A DNA stretch of 64,000 nucleotides from contig PYJD01000025.1 of the NCBI GenBank assembly GCA_003635315.1, positions 39,695-103,694 of the forward strand. The letters run 5' to 3'. How positions within the stretch are numbered: position 1 is the stretch's first letter; every line of letters starts with the position of its first letter. Below are positions 34,873 to 43,791 of the stretch, in pieces. A program made the position numbers and the translations under genes. This DNA comes from Candidatus Poribacteria bacterium. Lineage in GTDB: Bacteria; Poribacteria; WGA-4E; WGA-3G. The notes beneath the pieces are model-generated. The model worked only from the letters and a program-made list of their open reading frames with translations. It searched no databases and was not told the DNA's origin.

Positions 34873-36504
34873 TCATCGTGGTTCAAGTACAATACACGGG
34901 AGTATCATTTCTTCAAATGATATACCTCCATGTTGGAAGCTGCCTTGAAATACATCACTGTGGATGCTCGATTGTCTATCGTATACGAAATAATAATCTT
35001 CAAGGGCAAGGATATAGCTCTTGTCGTTATCATCTGATGGTAAACGATATATTTCAGGATCATTTATGATAAAACTTGCATCTGGGTTATAGGATATATT
35101 CCTCCCCTCTTTTACTCGGAGTCCACTTGAAAGTTCGTGTTGACTTGAGACCTTCGTAGCATTATTGCATTGTACCGAACCATGGTCAGTAGTGAGAATG
35201 ACTGTAATACCGCGTTCCGCGGCAAGTTGTATGATATTATATAATCTTGAGTTCTTAAACCATGTTTGAGTAACACCTCGAAACGCTTTTTCATCTGGAA
35301 TAAGTTGTTGAAGAATAGATTCATCTGAATACATATGGGTTAACATATCAATAAAATCAACAACAACGGCTGCAAAACTTATACGCTTCGTTTCTGAAAA
35401 CCACTGTAAATATTGTAATTCACCGCGTTCATCAAATATCTTAAAGTAATGAGGGGTCGGTTTAAGGGCAATGCCATACCTTTCAAGTTGTAATAACATC
35501 AAATCTTTTTCATATCTATTGATACTTGTATGACCCTCGTCTGGTTCAGCATACAGTTCAGGATAACGTTCCGATAAATCCCTTGGAAATAGACCACTAA
35601 AAATCGCATTCCTTGCATATCCAGTTGTAGTAGGTAAAATAGAAAAATAATAATGCCTTGTTACCTGGAAATCATTATAGAGTAATGGTTCAATTTTCAT
35701 CCAATGATCCAACCGCAGGCAATCTATAATTACAAATAATATGGATTTTCCAATTTGTATTTCAGGGATTACGATTTTATCAAGGAGATCTACTGAAAGG
35801 GTCGGAGATTCTTCACTTTCCATCCATGAACTATAGGATTCCTTTATGTAATTTGTAAATGCTAAATTAGCTTCCCGCTTTTCTATAGCATGTATTTCCT
35901 GTAGTTCATCTGTATGTGTTAAATCATCGAATCGGATATCCCATTCAAGCAAATTAGTGTAGGTGTCTATCCATGTTTGCCATTCAAATGTCTGCGTTGT
36001 CTCAGAAAAATTATTTAGAGATGATTTTAATTTCTCTCCTCCAGATGAGTAGTTCTGGTTAAATTCCTCCACATATGCTTGCGGAATATACTTATTAAGT
36101 ATTACTTGCCTTTCGAGTAATAATGTAAGAGATGTTACCAATTGTCTTGGGTTCGTCGGCATAATTAGAACATCACTTACATTGAAAAGGTTTACATACT
36201 CCATTAATTCTTGATTCGCAGATTCGGTAAGGATTATTATAGGAATATGCACATCTAATTTACGTATTTGGTATAGCAAATCTCGAATTTCAGATGTGTT
36301 ATCATAACTCAGTAATAGACCATCGAAACTCCATTCTCTAAGTAAATCAATTCCTTCGTCAGGATTTTCTGCAAAAGAAAGATCATAATTATTATACTCT
36401 AAGAATCGAATATAAGGTTTTAATTCAGACTTTAACAATGTGCTCGAACTTAACGCTCTCAATGTGCCATCAATCCACAGAATCCTCCCTTTTATATCTT
36501 TCAT
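34873..36504 (-). CDS. PorX-like PglZ-domain protein with degenerate receiver
   Basis: A 543-residue fusion. Residues about 7-125 have the shape of a response-regulator receiver ('RILWIDG', 'FDGLLLSYDN', 'IIILTES', 'DVLIMPTNPRQLVTSL'). However, the first acidic pair has become D-G, the phospho-acceptor position reads Ser/Tyr rather than Asp, and the conserved Lys before Pro is Met. Residues about 255-540 are a PglZ/alkaline-phosphatase-like domain: 'FVIIDCLRLDHW', 'ILPTTTGYARNAIFSGLFPRDL' and 'ILTTDHGSVQ'. PorX, the type IX secretion regulator of Bacteroidetes, has this domain order and a phosphodiesterase activity. Here phosphorylation control is probably lost. AAGGGA precedes ATG. Confidence 0.82.
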   Translation of the reverse strand: MKDIKGRILWIDGTLRALSSSTLLKSELKPYIRFLEYNNYDLSFAENPDEGIDLLREWSFDGLLLSYDNTSEIRDLLYQIRKLDVHIPIIILTESANQELMEYVNLFNVSDVLIMPTNPRQLVTSLTLLLERQVILNKYIPQAYVEEFNQNYSSGGEKLKSSLNNFSETTQTFEWQTWIDTYTNLLEWDIRFDDLTHTDELQEIHAIEKREANLAFTNYIKESYSSWMESEESPTLSVDLLDKIVIPEIQIGKSILFVIIDCLRLDHWMKIEPLLYNDFQVTRHYYFSILPTTTGYARNAIFSGLFPRDLSERYPELYAEPDEGHTSINRYEKDLMLLQLERYGIALKPTPHYFKIFDERGELQYLQWFSETKRISFAAVVVDFIDMLTHMYSDESILQQLIPDEKAFRGVTQTWFKNSRLYNIIQLAAERGITVILTTDHGSVQCNNATKVSSQHELSSGLRVKEGRNISYNPDASFIINDPEIYRLPSDDNDKSYILALEDYYFVYDRQSSIHSDVFQGSFQHGGISFEEMILPCIVLEPR

Positions 36505-36612
36505 ATGTTCCCTTCCCCAAATAAGTTGTACCTGATTGATGTATAGAACACAATCCGGTAGTTGTGAAAATTAGAGAACTATAACTAAAACAGAGAATAT
36601 ACTGATTTTCTT

Positions 36613-37923
36613 CTAAATTGCTGAAACAAAACGTCCTGGATTCAATATATTACCCTCATCAAACTTGCTTTTAATCTGTTTCATCAATATTAATGTCCTA
36701 TCAATTGAACCCCAAACATCTATCTGTTGTTTTAGTTCTGGTGGTGCAGCTTCTAAAATTAAATTACCATGCACTTCAACGGCATCTTCTCGTAGTTGAT
36801 TGAGTGTATGGGATAGTGAGTTTGCATCCATACCTGACTGTTCATTGATTCTTAGATATAACACACCATTACCAACAATTGCCATAATATCATCCGTTAT
36901 ATCCAGTGCTTTTTCTGCAAATTCTGCCAGATCCGTCTGTTTAAGATTCAACTTTACCAACACTGTATCAGAATTACGATTAACTGCAGAAAATTCTTGA
37001 ATCAACTGTTGTATGTCTGTTTGGTTTTCACCATCAATTATATGCACCCCTAATGAACCATATTGTTCCATCAGTGACTTTGTGGATCCCAGCTGCCAAG
37101 ATACTGCTTCAGGATCTCCTCCGAATCCAATGAGTAGTGTTGGCTTATTACTTGATAAATCTTGATATGAGAATTTAGATAAAAGGTTAACATAATTCGG
37201 TAGTATCTGGGAACTGGCAATCTTTCGACCAGAAATAACTGCCTCTCCTATGTGCTCAAATTGAGATACCAGAATTGCTGTATGTGCCGGCAAGGGGGCT
37301 AATTTCAGAGTGGCTTCAGTAATAATTCCAAGAGTTCCGAATGCTCCAATATAGAGTTTGTTAATATCGTATCCAGCAACATTTTTAACAACTTTCCCAC
37401 CACTTTTTACAACTATACCTTTTGGATGCATCACTTTCATACCCAAAACCAAATTCCTTGCTGTTCCATATTGATACCGTAATGAACCGCTCGAATTCGA
37501 TGATATAATACCTCCTATAGTACATCTATCTCCGTATGGTGGATCTAAAGGAAGAAATTGCTTATGTTCTGCTAAAACTGTCTGAAGATCCCTTAATCGG
37601 ATCCCAGCCTCCACTGTAACAGTTAAATCTGCAGGTTCATATTCTAATACCTTGTTAAGTCGATGTGTTGAAAGAACTAAATCGGTTTTTTCAGCCAAAT
37701 TACCGATTCCCAGTTTAGTACCACTACCGGATGGTATTACAGATAGGTTGTTTTTTGTGGCATAACATACAATATTTTCCATTTCTTGTGTTGAAGATGG
37801 AATAATACCTATTTCGGGTGTTATTCCATCATAAGTATATAATGAAATGTCTTCCTCTGTAATAAGAGAATCATGTCCAATAATTTCCCTCAAATTACAG
37901 ACCATCGAACCTGTAGATGCCAT
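36613..37923 (-). CDS. FAD-binding oxidase, GlcD/GlcE family
   Basis: A 436-residue FAD-linked oxidase of the PCMH/BBE type. The FAD domain spans about 30-215: 'VIPSGSGTKLGIGNL', 'VEAGIRLRDLQTVLAEH', 'GGIISSNSSGSLRYQYGTARNLVLGMKVM', and 'KNVAGYDINKLYIGAFGTLGIITEATLKLAPLP'. The C-terminal domain ends 'FDEGNILNPGRFV', as in glycolate oxidase subunits. GlcE is the closer match because of its small cap domain, but the length (436) lies between GlcE and GlcD. No GlcF iron-sulfur subunit is adjacent. It would oxidise a 2-hydroxy acid. AAAGG precedes the ATG. Confidence 0.82.
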   Translation of the reverse strand: MASTGSMVCNLREIIGHDSLITEEDISLYTYDGITPEIGIIPSSTQEMENIVCYATKNNLSVIPSGSGTKLGIGNLAEKTDLVLSTHRLNKVLEYEPADLTVTVEAGIRLRDLQTVLAEHKQFLPLDPPYGDRCTIGGIISSNSSGSLRYQYGTARNLVLGMKVMHPKGIVVKSGGKVVKNVAGYDINKLYIGAFGTLGIITEATLKLAPLPAHTAILVSQFEHIGEAVISGRKIASSQILPNYVNLLSKFSYQDLSSNKPTLLIGFGGDPEAVSWQLGSTKSLMEQYGSLGVHIIDGENQTDIQQLIQEFSAVNRNSDTVLVKLNLKQTDLAEFAEKALDITDDIMAIVGNGVLYLRINEQSGMDANSLSHTLNQLREDAVEVHGNLILEAAPPELKQQIDVWGSIDRTLILMKQIKSKFDEGNILNPGRFVSAI

Positions 37924-37984
37924 ACCTAACCTTTCAAGTTATAATTAAATTTATGCTGACCACACTGTCATGGAACTTATATGA

Positions 37985-39433
37985 TTACTCGTCATCTTTG
38001 TTCGAGTAATCTATTGTCCACTTCCCTTCTCCATCTCCTATCAGTGAATTTTGCCACAATGTAATACAATTTTCTGGTGCATTATGTTCTAATAGATATG
38101 CCATAAACAGTTGATGTAATTCAGTTAACAAGGCATCATTATCGGCTGCAAGGTTATTAGTAGCAAGTGGATCATCACTGAGGTCAAATAACTCCGGAGA
38201 ACCCAGAGAACCGACCGGGGCATATCCCCAACCTTCTGTGACAAGGAAAGGTGTTACTGCACGACGTGGAACAATGTTATTTTTTGAACTAATGTGAGTG
38301 GCAGTGATTGCATACTCTCTATGGTTTGTTTCACCACTAAGAAGTGAATCCGCAAAAGACCTACCCTCAAAAGGTTTAGGAGGTTCAAGAGTGACTCCTG
38401 CCAAATCACAAAGTGTTGGTAGAATGTCAACTGGTTGGGCGATAAGGTCAAGACTTTGTCCCAGTGGAATTTCACCGCCACCGATTAGAAACATCTCATG
38501 ATTTATCTCAGGATAGGTAGGCCAAAAACGAGGATCGTCCGGATCTATATTCGATTTACCTGTTTTACCATGTTCACCGATAGACATTCCATGATCAGAC
38601 ATGACAACTACAATAGTATCATCCCATAATTCGAGATCCTCAACTTTCTCAAGTATTCGTCCAATATGACGATCGACCATTTCGGATTCACCCGCATAAT
38701 GTGCCCATAGATTGTGCAATTCTGCATCCGTATAGATTGAAGATCGTCCATAGTTAGGATGAATCATGGGTGGTCCTGAATATGTTGGATCATATCTCCT
38801 AACGATATATTCTGGTGGATCCCAAGGTTCGTGTGGATCAAAAAAATCAACCCATAAAAAGAACGGTCCTGAACGATAGTTTTCTTCCAAGAATCGTATA
38901 GCACTCTGAGATGTTCTTCCAGAGAATGTCTCTGATTCGTATTCGTAATAACGGTTCGTCCAACGATGGGTATTGGCTAACGTATGACCACGGAAGGAAG
39001 GATTCGGACGGGTTTTATCATCAGGCATGACAATCTCAATGTCATCATTCAGGTGAAGCAGGGGCTTATCACCTTCTTGCCCGCGATGTTGAAATGCTGC
39101 CTGAAATCCTTGTTGAAACCGCGCATTAAACAGATGTGGACAGTCACAGATTAACTGCGTAGCATACCCTTCACCCGCTAATAGTTTCGCAACATGGTTT
39201 GGTCCGCTTTGATCAATTGGCTGCCATGGATAATGGGGCCATCCAACTGTACTGGTGGCAACATCAGTTCTATGAGGAATAGTTGGAAAGCTATTCATAT
39301 AGAATTTCTCAATCGCTGTCGCACGGTCGGCAGCAAAACTATCCAGCATAGGGGTCCGAATAGGTCTTGTTGCCCTTTCACCGAGGTTATCATATCGAAA
39401 TGTATCTGTAATTAGGAGAATAATATTCTTCAT
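37985..39433 (-). CDS. Sulfatase-fold hydrolase lacking the Cys/Ser nucleophile
   Basis: A 482-residue product from the ATG at 39433, where homology begins ('MKNIILLITDTFRYDNLG'); upstream in-frame codons run into the UbiA gene. The fold is sulfatase/alkaline phosphatase: 'DTFRYD', 'LWVDFFDPHEPWDPP' and 'VVVMSDHGMSIGEHGKTGKS'. At the position of the C-x-P-S-R motif it reads 'SFPTIPHRTD', with Thr where formylglycine-forming Cys or Ser would be. It may use Thr as nucleophile, as some phospho-transferases of this superfamily do, or be a phosphodiesterase. AAGGAT precedes the start by ten bases. Confidence 0.8.
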   Translation of the reverse strand: MKNIILLITDTFRYDNLGERATRPIRTPMLDSFAADRATAIEKFYMNSFPTIPHRTDVATSTVGWPHYPWQPIDQSGPNHVAKLLAGEGYATQLICDCPHLFNARFQQGFQAAFQHRGQEGDKPLLHLNDDIEIVMPDDKTRPNPSFRGHTLANTHRWTNRYYEYESETFSGRTSQSAIRFLEENYRSGPFFLWVDFFDPHEPWDPPEYIVRRYDPTYSGPPMIHPNYGRSSIYTDAELHNLWAHYAGESEMVDRHIGRILEKVEDLELWDDTIVVVMSDHGMSIGEHGKTGKSNIDPDDPRFWPTYPEINHEMFLIGGGEIPLGQSLDLIAQPVDILPTLCDLAGVTLEPPKPFEGRSFADSLLSGETNHREYAITATHISSKNNIVPRRAVTPFLVTEGWGYAPVGSLGSPELFDLSDDPLATNNLAADNDALLTELHQLFMAYLLEHNAPENCITLWQNSLIGDGEGKWTIDYSNKDDE

Positions 39434-39483
39434 GGTTGATATATCCTTAGGAAAATGAACTTTGGGAAAATCTATCTTTCTGA

Positions 39484-40410
39484 TTACACTTCTTGCGGGG
39501 TCGTTCTTAGTAACACTAACGTTATAAGCAATAAAGGTACAATAATCAATATTGTTGATTGTATTGAGATAATTGTTCCAATAAAACACGGGAAGAAGAG
39601 AATCGAACCAAACATTGAACCCTTTAAAGCAAAATAACCGTTCTCCTCTTTAGGTTGTAAATAGAGCGGAATACGGGTAACCACTGCTGCAAGAACTCCC
39701 ATCCCTCCCCAGATAATATATGGTGTAATATCCACAGAATCTTCTGTCCAATATGGGAGTAGTAAGATGGTAAAGGCTAAAAATGTGGAAACTGCAGATA
39801 ATAATAAGGATGGTCGTATACCAAGTTGTTGAGGTGTAGTGACAATTCCTACTTGTGAATCCCGTGTGATATCCTTGAAAGTAGTTGTGATATGTGTTCC
39901 TAAATCGTAGAGTGTAATTGCACCGAAAGCATACCATACTAATCGTGGTACATGTCCACTAACTACCAATGCTCCAAAAATACTTAGTAAACCTATACCT
40001 ATTGGCAAAGTTAAACTTCCTAAGATTCCACGTGACTTAAAAATGGCATTATACAAGTGTGATATTGCTACTAATCCTATGACTAATAGTCCGGCTTTTA
40101 GATTTAATAGAAATCCACTGATTACACAAAGACCATAAATAATACTGGCAGGTATTAATGCTTGTTTTGGTGTCAATCTTTGCGACGGTAACGGACGATC
40201 AGGATTCGTTATAGAATCGGTTTCTTGGTGGAAATAATCGTTCTTTATCATTCCAGCAAAGTAGCCAGACATGGCAATTAATACTGCTGCTACAACACGC
40301 CATGACATCTCTCCATCACTTGCAATCAAAGCCCCTGGAAGTGTAGCAACAATAGGAATTGCAAATAATGGATAACGGATTAATTCAAGGTATGCTTTGA
40401 CAATAGTCAT
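39484..40410 (-). CDS. UbiA-family prenyltransferase
   Basis: A 308-residue membrane protein from the ATG at 40410 ('MTIVKAYLELIRYPLFAIP'); an upstream ATG at 40443 would overlap the neighbouring gene. About eight membrane helices are visible. The first prenyl-binding motif is 'IKNDYFHQETDSITNPDRPLPSQRLT' (about 58-83), and the second, weaker, is 'TTFKDITRDSQVGIVTTP' (about 180-197). UbiA enzymes attach polyprenyl chains to aromatic rings or sugars in quinone, haem or lipid pathways. Which acceptor is used here is unclear. It begins four bases after the beta-helix gene ends, in the same operon direction. Confidence 0.8.
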   Translation of the reverse strand: MTIVKAYLELIRYPLFAIPIVATLPGALIASDGEMSWRVVAAVLIAMSGYFAGMIKNDYFHQETDSITNPDRPLPSQRLTPKQALIPASIIYGLCVISGFLLNLKAGLLVIGLVAISHLYNAIFKSRGILGSLTLPIGIGLLSIFGALVVSGHVPRLVWYAFGAITLYDLGTHITTTFKDITRDSQVGIVTTPQQLGIRPSLLLSAVSTFLAFTILLLPYWTEDSVDITPYIIWGGMGVLAAVVTRIPLYLQPKEENGYFALKGSMFGSILFFPCFIGTIISIQSTILIIVPLLLITLVLLRTTPQEV

Positions 40411-40414
40411 TGGT

Positions 40415-41446
40415 CTAAAACTTGTCTCGAGGAAGACCTGCATCTGACACAGGAGTGGATCTTGGTTCGAATACTTCCTCTACACTGTAGAATTGATCAC
40501 TTTGTGTACCTATACTCAGTTCCGGGACATTTGGTCCGACCTGTTTATTTCCACTGATGTAATTGTCCCTAAGCCTACCCCCATCGTATACTGCCCAACC
40601 GTTGTTAAGAGTGATATTGTTAGATACAATCTCTGGGGATGAAGTAGAATAACAGATGATTGCATATTCGTAGTTTGAACGTATATTGTTATGGTGTATT
40701 CGCGGTCTGGAATCATCTTCACATACTATACCATATCGATTAGCAGCAAACTCATTGTATTCTACCTCAGGGGCAGATGACCCACGAAATTGAGCACCAC
40801 TCCCATTTCTGTTAAACTCGTTGGATGAAATAGTTGGATTAGTGTTTTCACAGAGAACGCCTATATTGTTCTCACTAAATAAACATCTTTCAATCTGTAT
40901 AGTGTCTGTTTTACATAAAATTGCATTCGTCGCATGTTGTATTCGACAATAGGTTAGTCTACTGTTTGGACTCCCTGTTTCAATTGTGATCCCCTTCCAA
41001 TCACCTGCTTTGGGAAGGGATGCTGTAGGTCTTTGAAAAGACCGGGGTGAGGAAGTCTGAATATTGATATTGGTTTTTGAGGCTTCTTCAGTTTCTGCAT
41101 CTGGTATTGTTTCTGGTTCACCTAATGACCCAAAAACAATCATACGATCAGGCGCACCCTCAGCATAAAGCTCTCCATGAACTATAATCTCACTCGGTAC
41201 ATTCTTAGGTTCAAAACCAACTATCGTACCGGAACGGATTGTGAGGGTTATATCCGCGGGAACAATTACACTGCTGGTAATATATATCCGTCCATCCCAG
41301 ACTTCATCCTGTGTCAATTCACCAGATTTCTCAATGATTCCGTTTACTGTTCCAACATTATTTGCATTGAAGACTCCACCTTGACAACCAAGATAAAATA
41401 AGGATCCAAATAAGAGGAAGATTGTTCTTAATAATGCTTTATTCAT
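40415..41446 (-). CDS. Right-handed beta-helix lipoprotein
   Basis: A 343-residue protein with lipoprotein signal 'LLFGSLFYLGC' (Cys at about 21). Residues about 45-90 form a short beta-domain ('YITSSVIVPADITLTIRSGTIVGF'). Then repeated NosD/pectate-lyase-type coils run from about 165 to 310: 'LTYCRIQHATNAILC', 'CLFSENNIGVLCEN', 'NEFNRNGSGAQFRG', 'NEFAANRYGIVCED' and 'NNIRSNYEYAIIC'. Such folds bind or cut extracellular polysaccharides; no catalytic residues can be named. It precedes the UbiA gene by four bases and is divergent from ffh. Confidence 0.82.
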   Translation of the reverse strand: MNKALLRTIFLLFGSLFYLGCQGGVFNANNVGTVNGIIEKSGELTQDEVWDGRIYITSSVIVPADITLTIRSGTIVGFEPKNVPSEIIVHGELYAEGAPDRMIVFGSLGEPETIPDAETEEASKTNINIQTSSPRSFQRPTASLPKAGDWKGITIETGSPNSRLTYCRIQHATNAILCKTDTIQIERCLFSENNIGVLCENTNPTISSNEFNRNGSGAQFRGSSAPEVEYNEFAANRYGIVCEDDSRPRIHHNNIRSNYEYAIICYSTSSPEIVSNNITLNNGWAVYDGGRLRDNYISGNKQVGPNVPELSIGTQSDQFYSVEEVFEPRSTPVSDAGLPRDKF

Positions 41447-41466
41447 ACCATATTTTTACCACAGAA

Positions 41467-41508
41467 AATGGTCTCTGTCAAGTCCAAAAAAACTTGACAG
41501 AGACCATT
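41467..41508. terminator. 17-bp inverted repeat between divergent genes
   Basis: Arms AATGGTCTCTGTCAAGT (41467-41483) and its complement (41492-41508) around CCAAAAAA. Each arm contains TTGACA when read outward. It lies between the divergent beta-helix and ffh genes, so it is not a terminator of either; it is more likely an operator or paired promoter element. It is listed here because of its hairpin form. Confidence 0.6.
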
Positions 41509-41522
41509 ATTCTTGCTATAAT
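41494..41522 (+). promoter_or_regulatory. Consensus promoter of ffh
   Basis: TTGACA (41494-41499), exactly 17 bases, TATAAT (41517-41522). It sits 39 bases before the ffh start. The -35 lies inside the 3' arm of the 17-bp inverted repeat. Confidence 0.88.
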
Positions 41523-41560
41523 ACTTTAATTAATTCCACACTGTTAAAGGATGCAAAGAC

Positions 41561-42949
41561 ATGTTTGAAAGCCTAAGTGATCGATTGCAGAACACCTTTA
41601 AAAAGATAAAGGGGCAAGGAAAATTAACTGAAAGTAATATCTCAGATTCTCTGCGTGATGTCCGGCGCGCTTTCTTGGAAGCTGATGTCAATTACAAAGT
41701 CACACGGGACTTTATTGACAGTATAAAGGAAAGAGCACTCGGACAAGAAGTGATGGGGAGTCTCACACCAGAACTCCAAATTGCAAAGATCATCAAGGAA
41801 GAATTGACTACTCTAATGGGTGTGGAATCTGAAAAGATTCAGACCGCCTCTAATGGTCCTACCATAGTCATGCTATCCGGTTTACAGGGGGCTGGTAAAA
41901 CAACTGTCGCCGCAAAATTAGCACTAAAATTCCGTAAAGATGGTAGAAATCCTATGCTGGTTGCAGCCGATGTTTACAGACCCGCTGCAATCAAACAGCT
42001 TGAGTTGCTTGGGGAACAGATTGATACACCTGTCTTTTCACGTGGGACAGATATTTCACCTGTCGAAATTGCAAAGGATGCTCTTAAAGATGCAATGTCA
42101 CGAGGAAATGACTTTCTCATCATTGATACTGCTGGACGCCTACATATTGATGAAACACTCATGGGAGAACTCCGATCTATCAAAGATGCTGTCAATCCTA
42201 CTGAGATCTTACTTGTTGTTGATGCTATGACAGGTCAAGATGCAGTGAATGTTGCTGAGAATTTTAACTCTGATTTGGATATAGACGGGGTAATCCTAAC
42301 AAAAATGGATGGGGACGCTCGAGGTGGTGCAGCTCTTTCCATTCGTTCTGTTACTGAAAAACCTATAAAATACATCGGTGTCGGTGAAAAAATAGAGGCA
42401 TCTGCACTCGAAGAATTTCATCCTGAACGAATGGCTTCTCGTATTATTGGACAGGGTGATGTCCAAACCCTCATGGAGAAAGCTGAAGCTGTCTTCAACG
42501 AAGATCAAGCAAAGGAATTAGAACGTAAACTTACTGAGAAAAAAGGGTTAAATTTTGACGATTTTCTTACACAACTTGAACAAATAAAAAATATGGGACC
42601 CCTTGACCAATTGTTGGATCTTGTGCCTTTCAAGAACCAATTACCTGTAAAAGATCTAAAACCTGATGAAGATCATCTGAAATATGCAAAAGCCATGATC
42701 CAATCAATGACTCCTGCAGAACGAAATAACCCGCAACTTTTGGATCGAAGCCGCAAAACACGTATATCAAGAGGAAGCGGCACAACTGTAAATCAAGTGA
42801 ATCAATTGGTTTCTCAACTAAGGATGATGAATACTATGTTGAGTCAACAAACATCAATCGGTATGCCTCAGATGGGACAGAAGATAGGTGTTGGTTCACG
42901 AATTCAGAAAAAATCGAGAAAACCACGAAAACGAAGAAGACGAAAATAA
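41561..42949 (+). CDS. ffh: Signal recognition particle protein Ffh
   Basis: A 462-residue SRP54-type GTPase of normal length. It has an N domain (about 1-90), G1 'LSGLQGAGKTTVAAKLAL' (about 105-122), 'AADVYRPAAIKQLE', G3 'DTAGRLHID', 'TKMDGDARGG', and the Met-rich M domain (about 330-430) ending in a basic tail. It targets membrane and secreted proteins to the translocon with SRP RNA and FtsY. It is transcribed from a consensus promoter and heads the conserved block with rpsP, khpA, trmD and rplS. Confidence 0.95.
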   Translation: MFESLSDRLQNTFKKIKGQGKLTESNISDSLRDVRRAFLEADVNYKVTRDFIDSIKERALGQEVMGSLTPELQIAKIIKEELTTLMGVESEKIQTASNGPTIVMLSGLQGAGKTTVAAKLALKFRKDGRNPMLVAADVYRPAAIKQLELLGEQIDTPVFSRGTDISPVEIAKDALKDAMSRGNDFLIIDTAGRLHIDETLMGELRSIKDAVNPTEILLVVDAMTGQDAVNVAENFNSDLDIDGVILTKMDGDARGGAALSIRSVTEKPIKYIGVGEKIEASALEEFHPERMASRIIGQGDVQTLMEKAEAVFNEDQAKELERKLTEKKGLNFDDFLTQLEQIKNMGPLDQLLDLVPFKNQLPVKDLKPDEDHLKYAKAMIQSMTPAERNNPQLLDRSRKTRISRGSGTTVNQVNQLVSQLRMMNTMLSQQTSIGMPQMGQKIGVGSRIQKKSRKPRKRRRRK

Positions 42950-43014
42950 TGTAGAGGATTACTTCTCTACCTCTCTGTTAGAGTAAAATGAATTGATATA
43001 CCTGGAGGTATTTT

Positions 43015-43383
43015 TTGGCAGTTAAAATTAGATTACAACGACATGGCAGGAAAAAACGACCTTTTTATCGACTCGTTGCTGCTGATGTCAGAGCATCACG
43101 AGATGGCGTGTTTTTGGAACGATTGGGACATTATAATCCATTAACCGAACCTGCTGACGTTGTTATAGATGAAGAAAAAGCACTAAAATGGCTAAGGAAT
43201 GGGGCACAACCCACCGATACAGCTAAAAGACTACTATCTCAGAATGGTATTTGGAAAAAATTTACCTATGAGAAACTTGGACACCCATTACCTGAAGATG
43301 AAACAGAAGAAGTAGAACAGGTCGTTGATGATGAAAATGTTGATGCTGAAATTCAGGTCTCAACTGATCTCTCTGAAGAATAA
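43015..43383 (+). CDS. rpsP: 30S ribosomal protein S16
   Basis: A 122-residue protein starting at TTG with a GGAGGT site. The first 80 residues are the S16 core ('[41 protein letters not shown]'). The last 40 form an acidic tail ('[20 protein letters not shown]'), longer than in most bacteria. It follows ffh in the usual order. Confidence 0.94.
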   Translation: MAVKIRLQRHGRKKRPFYRLVAADVRASRDGVFLERLGHYNPLTEPADVVIDEEKALKWLRNGAQPTDTAKRLLSQNGIWKKFTYEKLGHPLPEDETEEVEQVVDDENVDAEIQVSTDLSEE

Positions 43384-43521
43384 TCTGTAATCTAAATACA
43401 GCATCTATAAGATTTCTGAATACCTGCATGTTCTTTTAGCCTGATGGGTGTGATCTAATTACACCTGTTTAGTGTCTAATCTTTTCACATCAATTCGTTT
43501 TTTTCATCCAGAAAGTATGTT

Positions 43522-43779
43522 ATGTTCAAAGATCTTATTGAATACATCGTAAAGGCTTTAGTTGATAATCCTGAGAAAGTAGAAGTGCGCGAAGTGATTG
43601 GCGAAAAGGTTGTAGTTGTGGAATTGAGTGTGCCTGAATCTGAATTAGGTAAAATTATTGGTAGATATGGAAGAACTCTAAAGGCAATTAGAAATATTCT
43701 ATACACTGCAGGCTTAAAAGCAAACAAGAAGGTGATTCTTGAACTAATTGAAGAACCCAGATCTTTAGATAAACAATAA
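43522..43779 (+). CDS. khpA: KH-domain RNA-binding protein KhpA
   Basis: An 85-residue single type II KH domain protein. The GxxG loop is in 'ELGKIIGRYGRTLKAIRNIL' (about 50-70). KhpA (YlqC) binds RNA, often with KhpB, and is usually encoded between rpsP and rimM-trmD. Here the next gene is trmD, 12 bases after the stop. Confidence 0.9.
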   Translation: MFKDLIEYIVKALVDNPEKVEVREVIGEKVVVVELSVPESELGKIIGRYGRTLKAIRNILYTAGLKANKKVILELIEEPRSLDKQ

Positions 43780-43791
43780 CAGGATAGCGTA

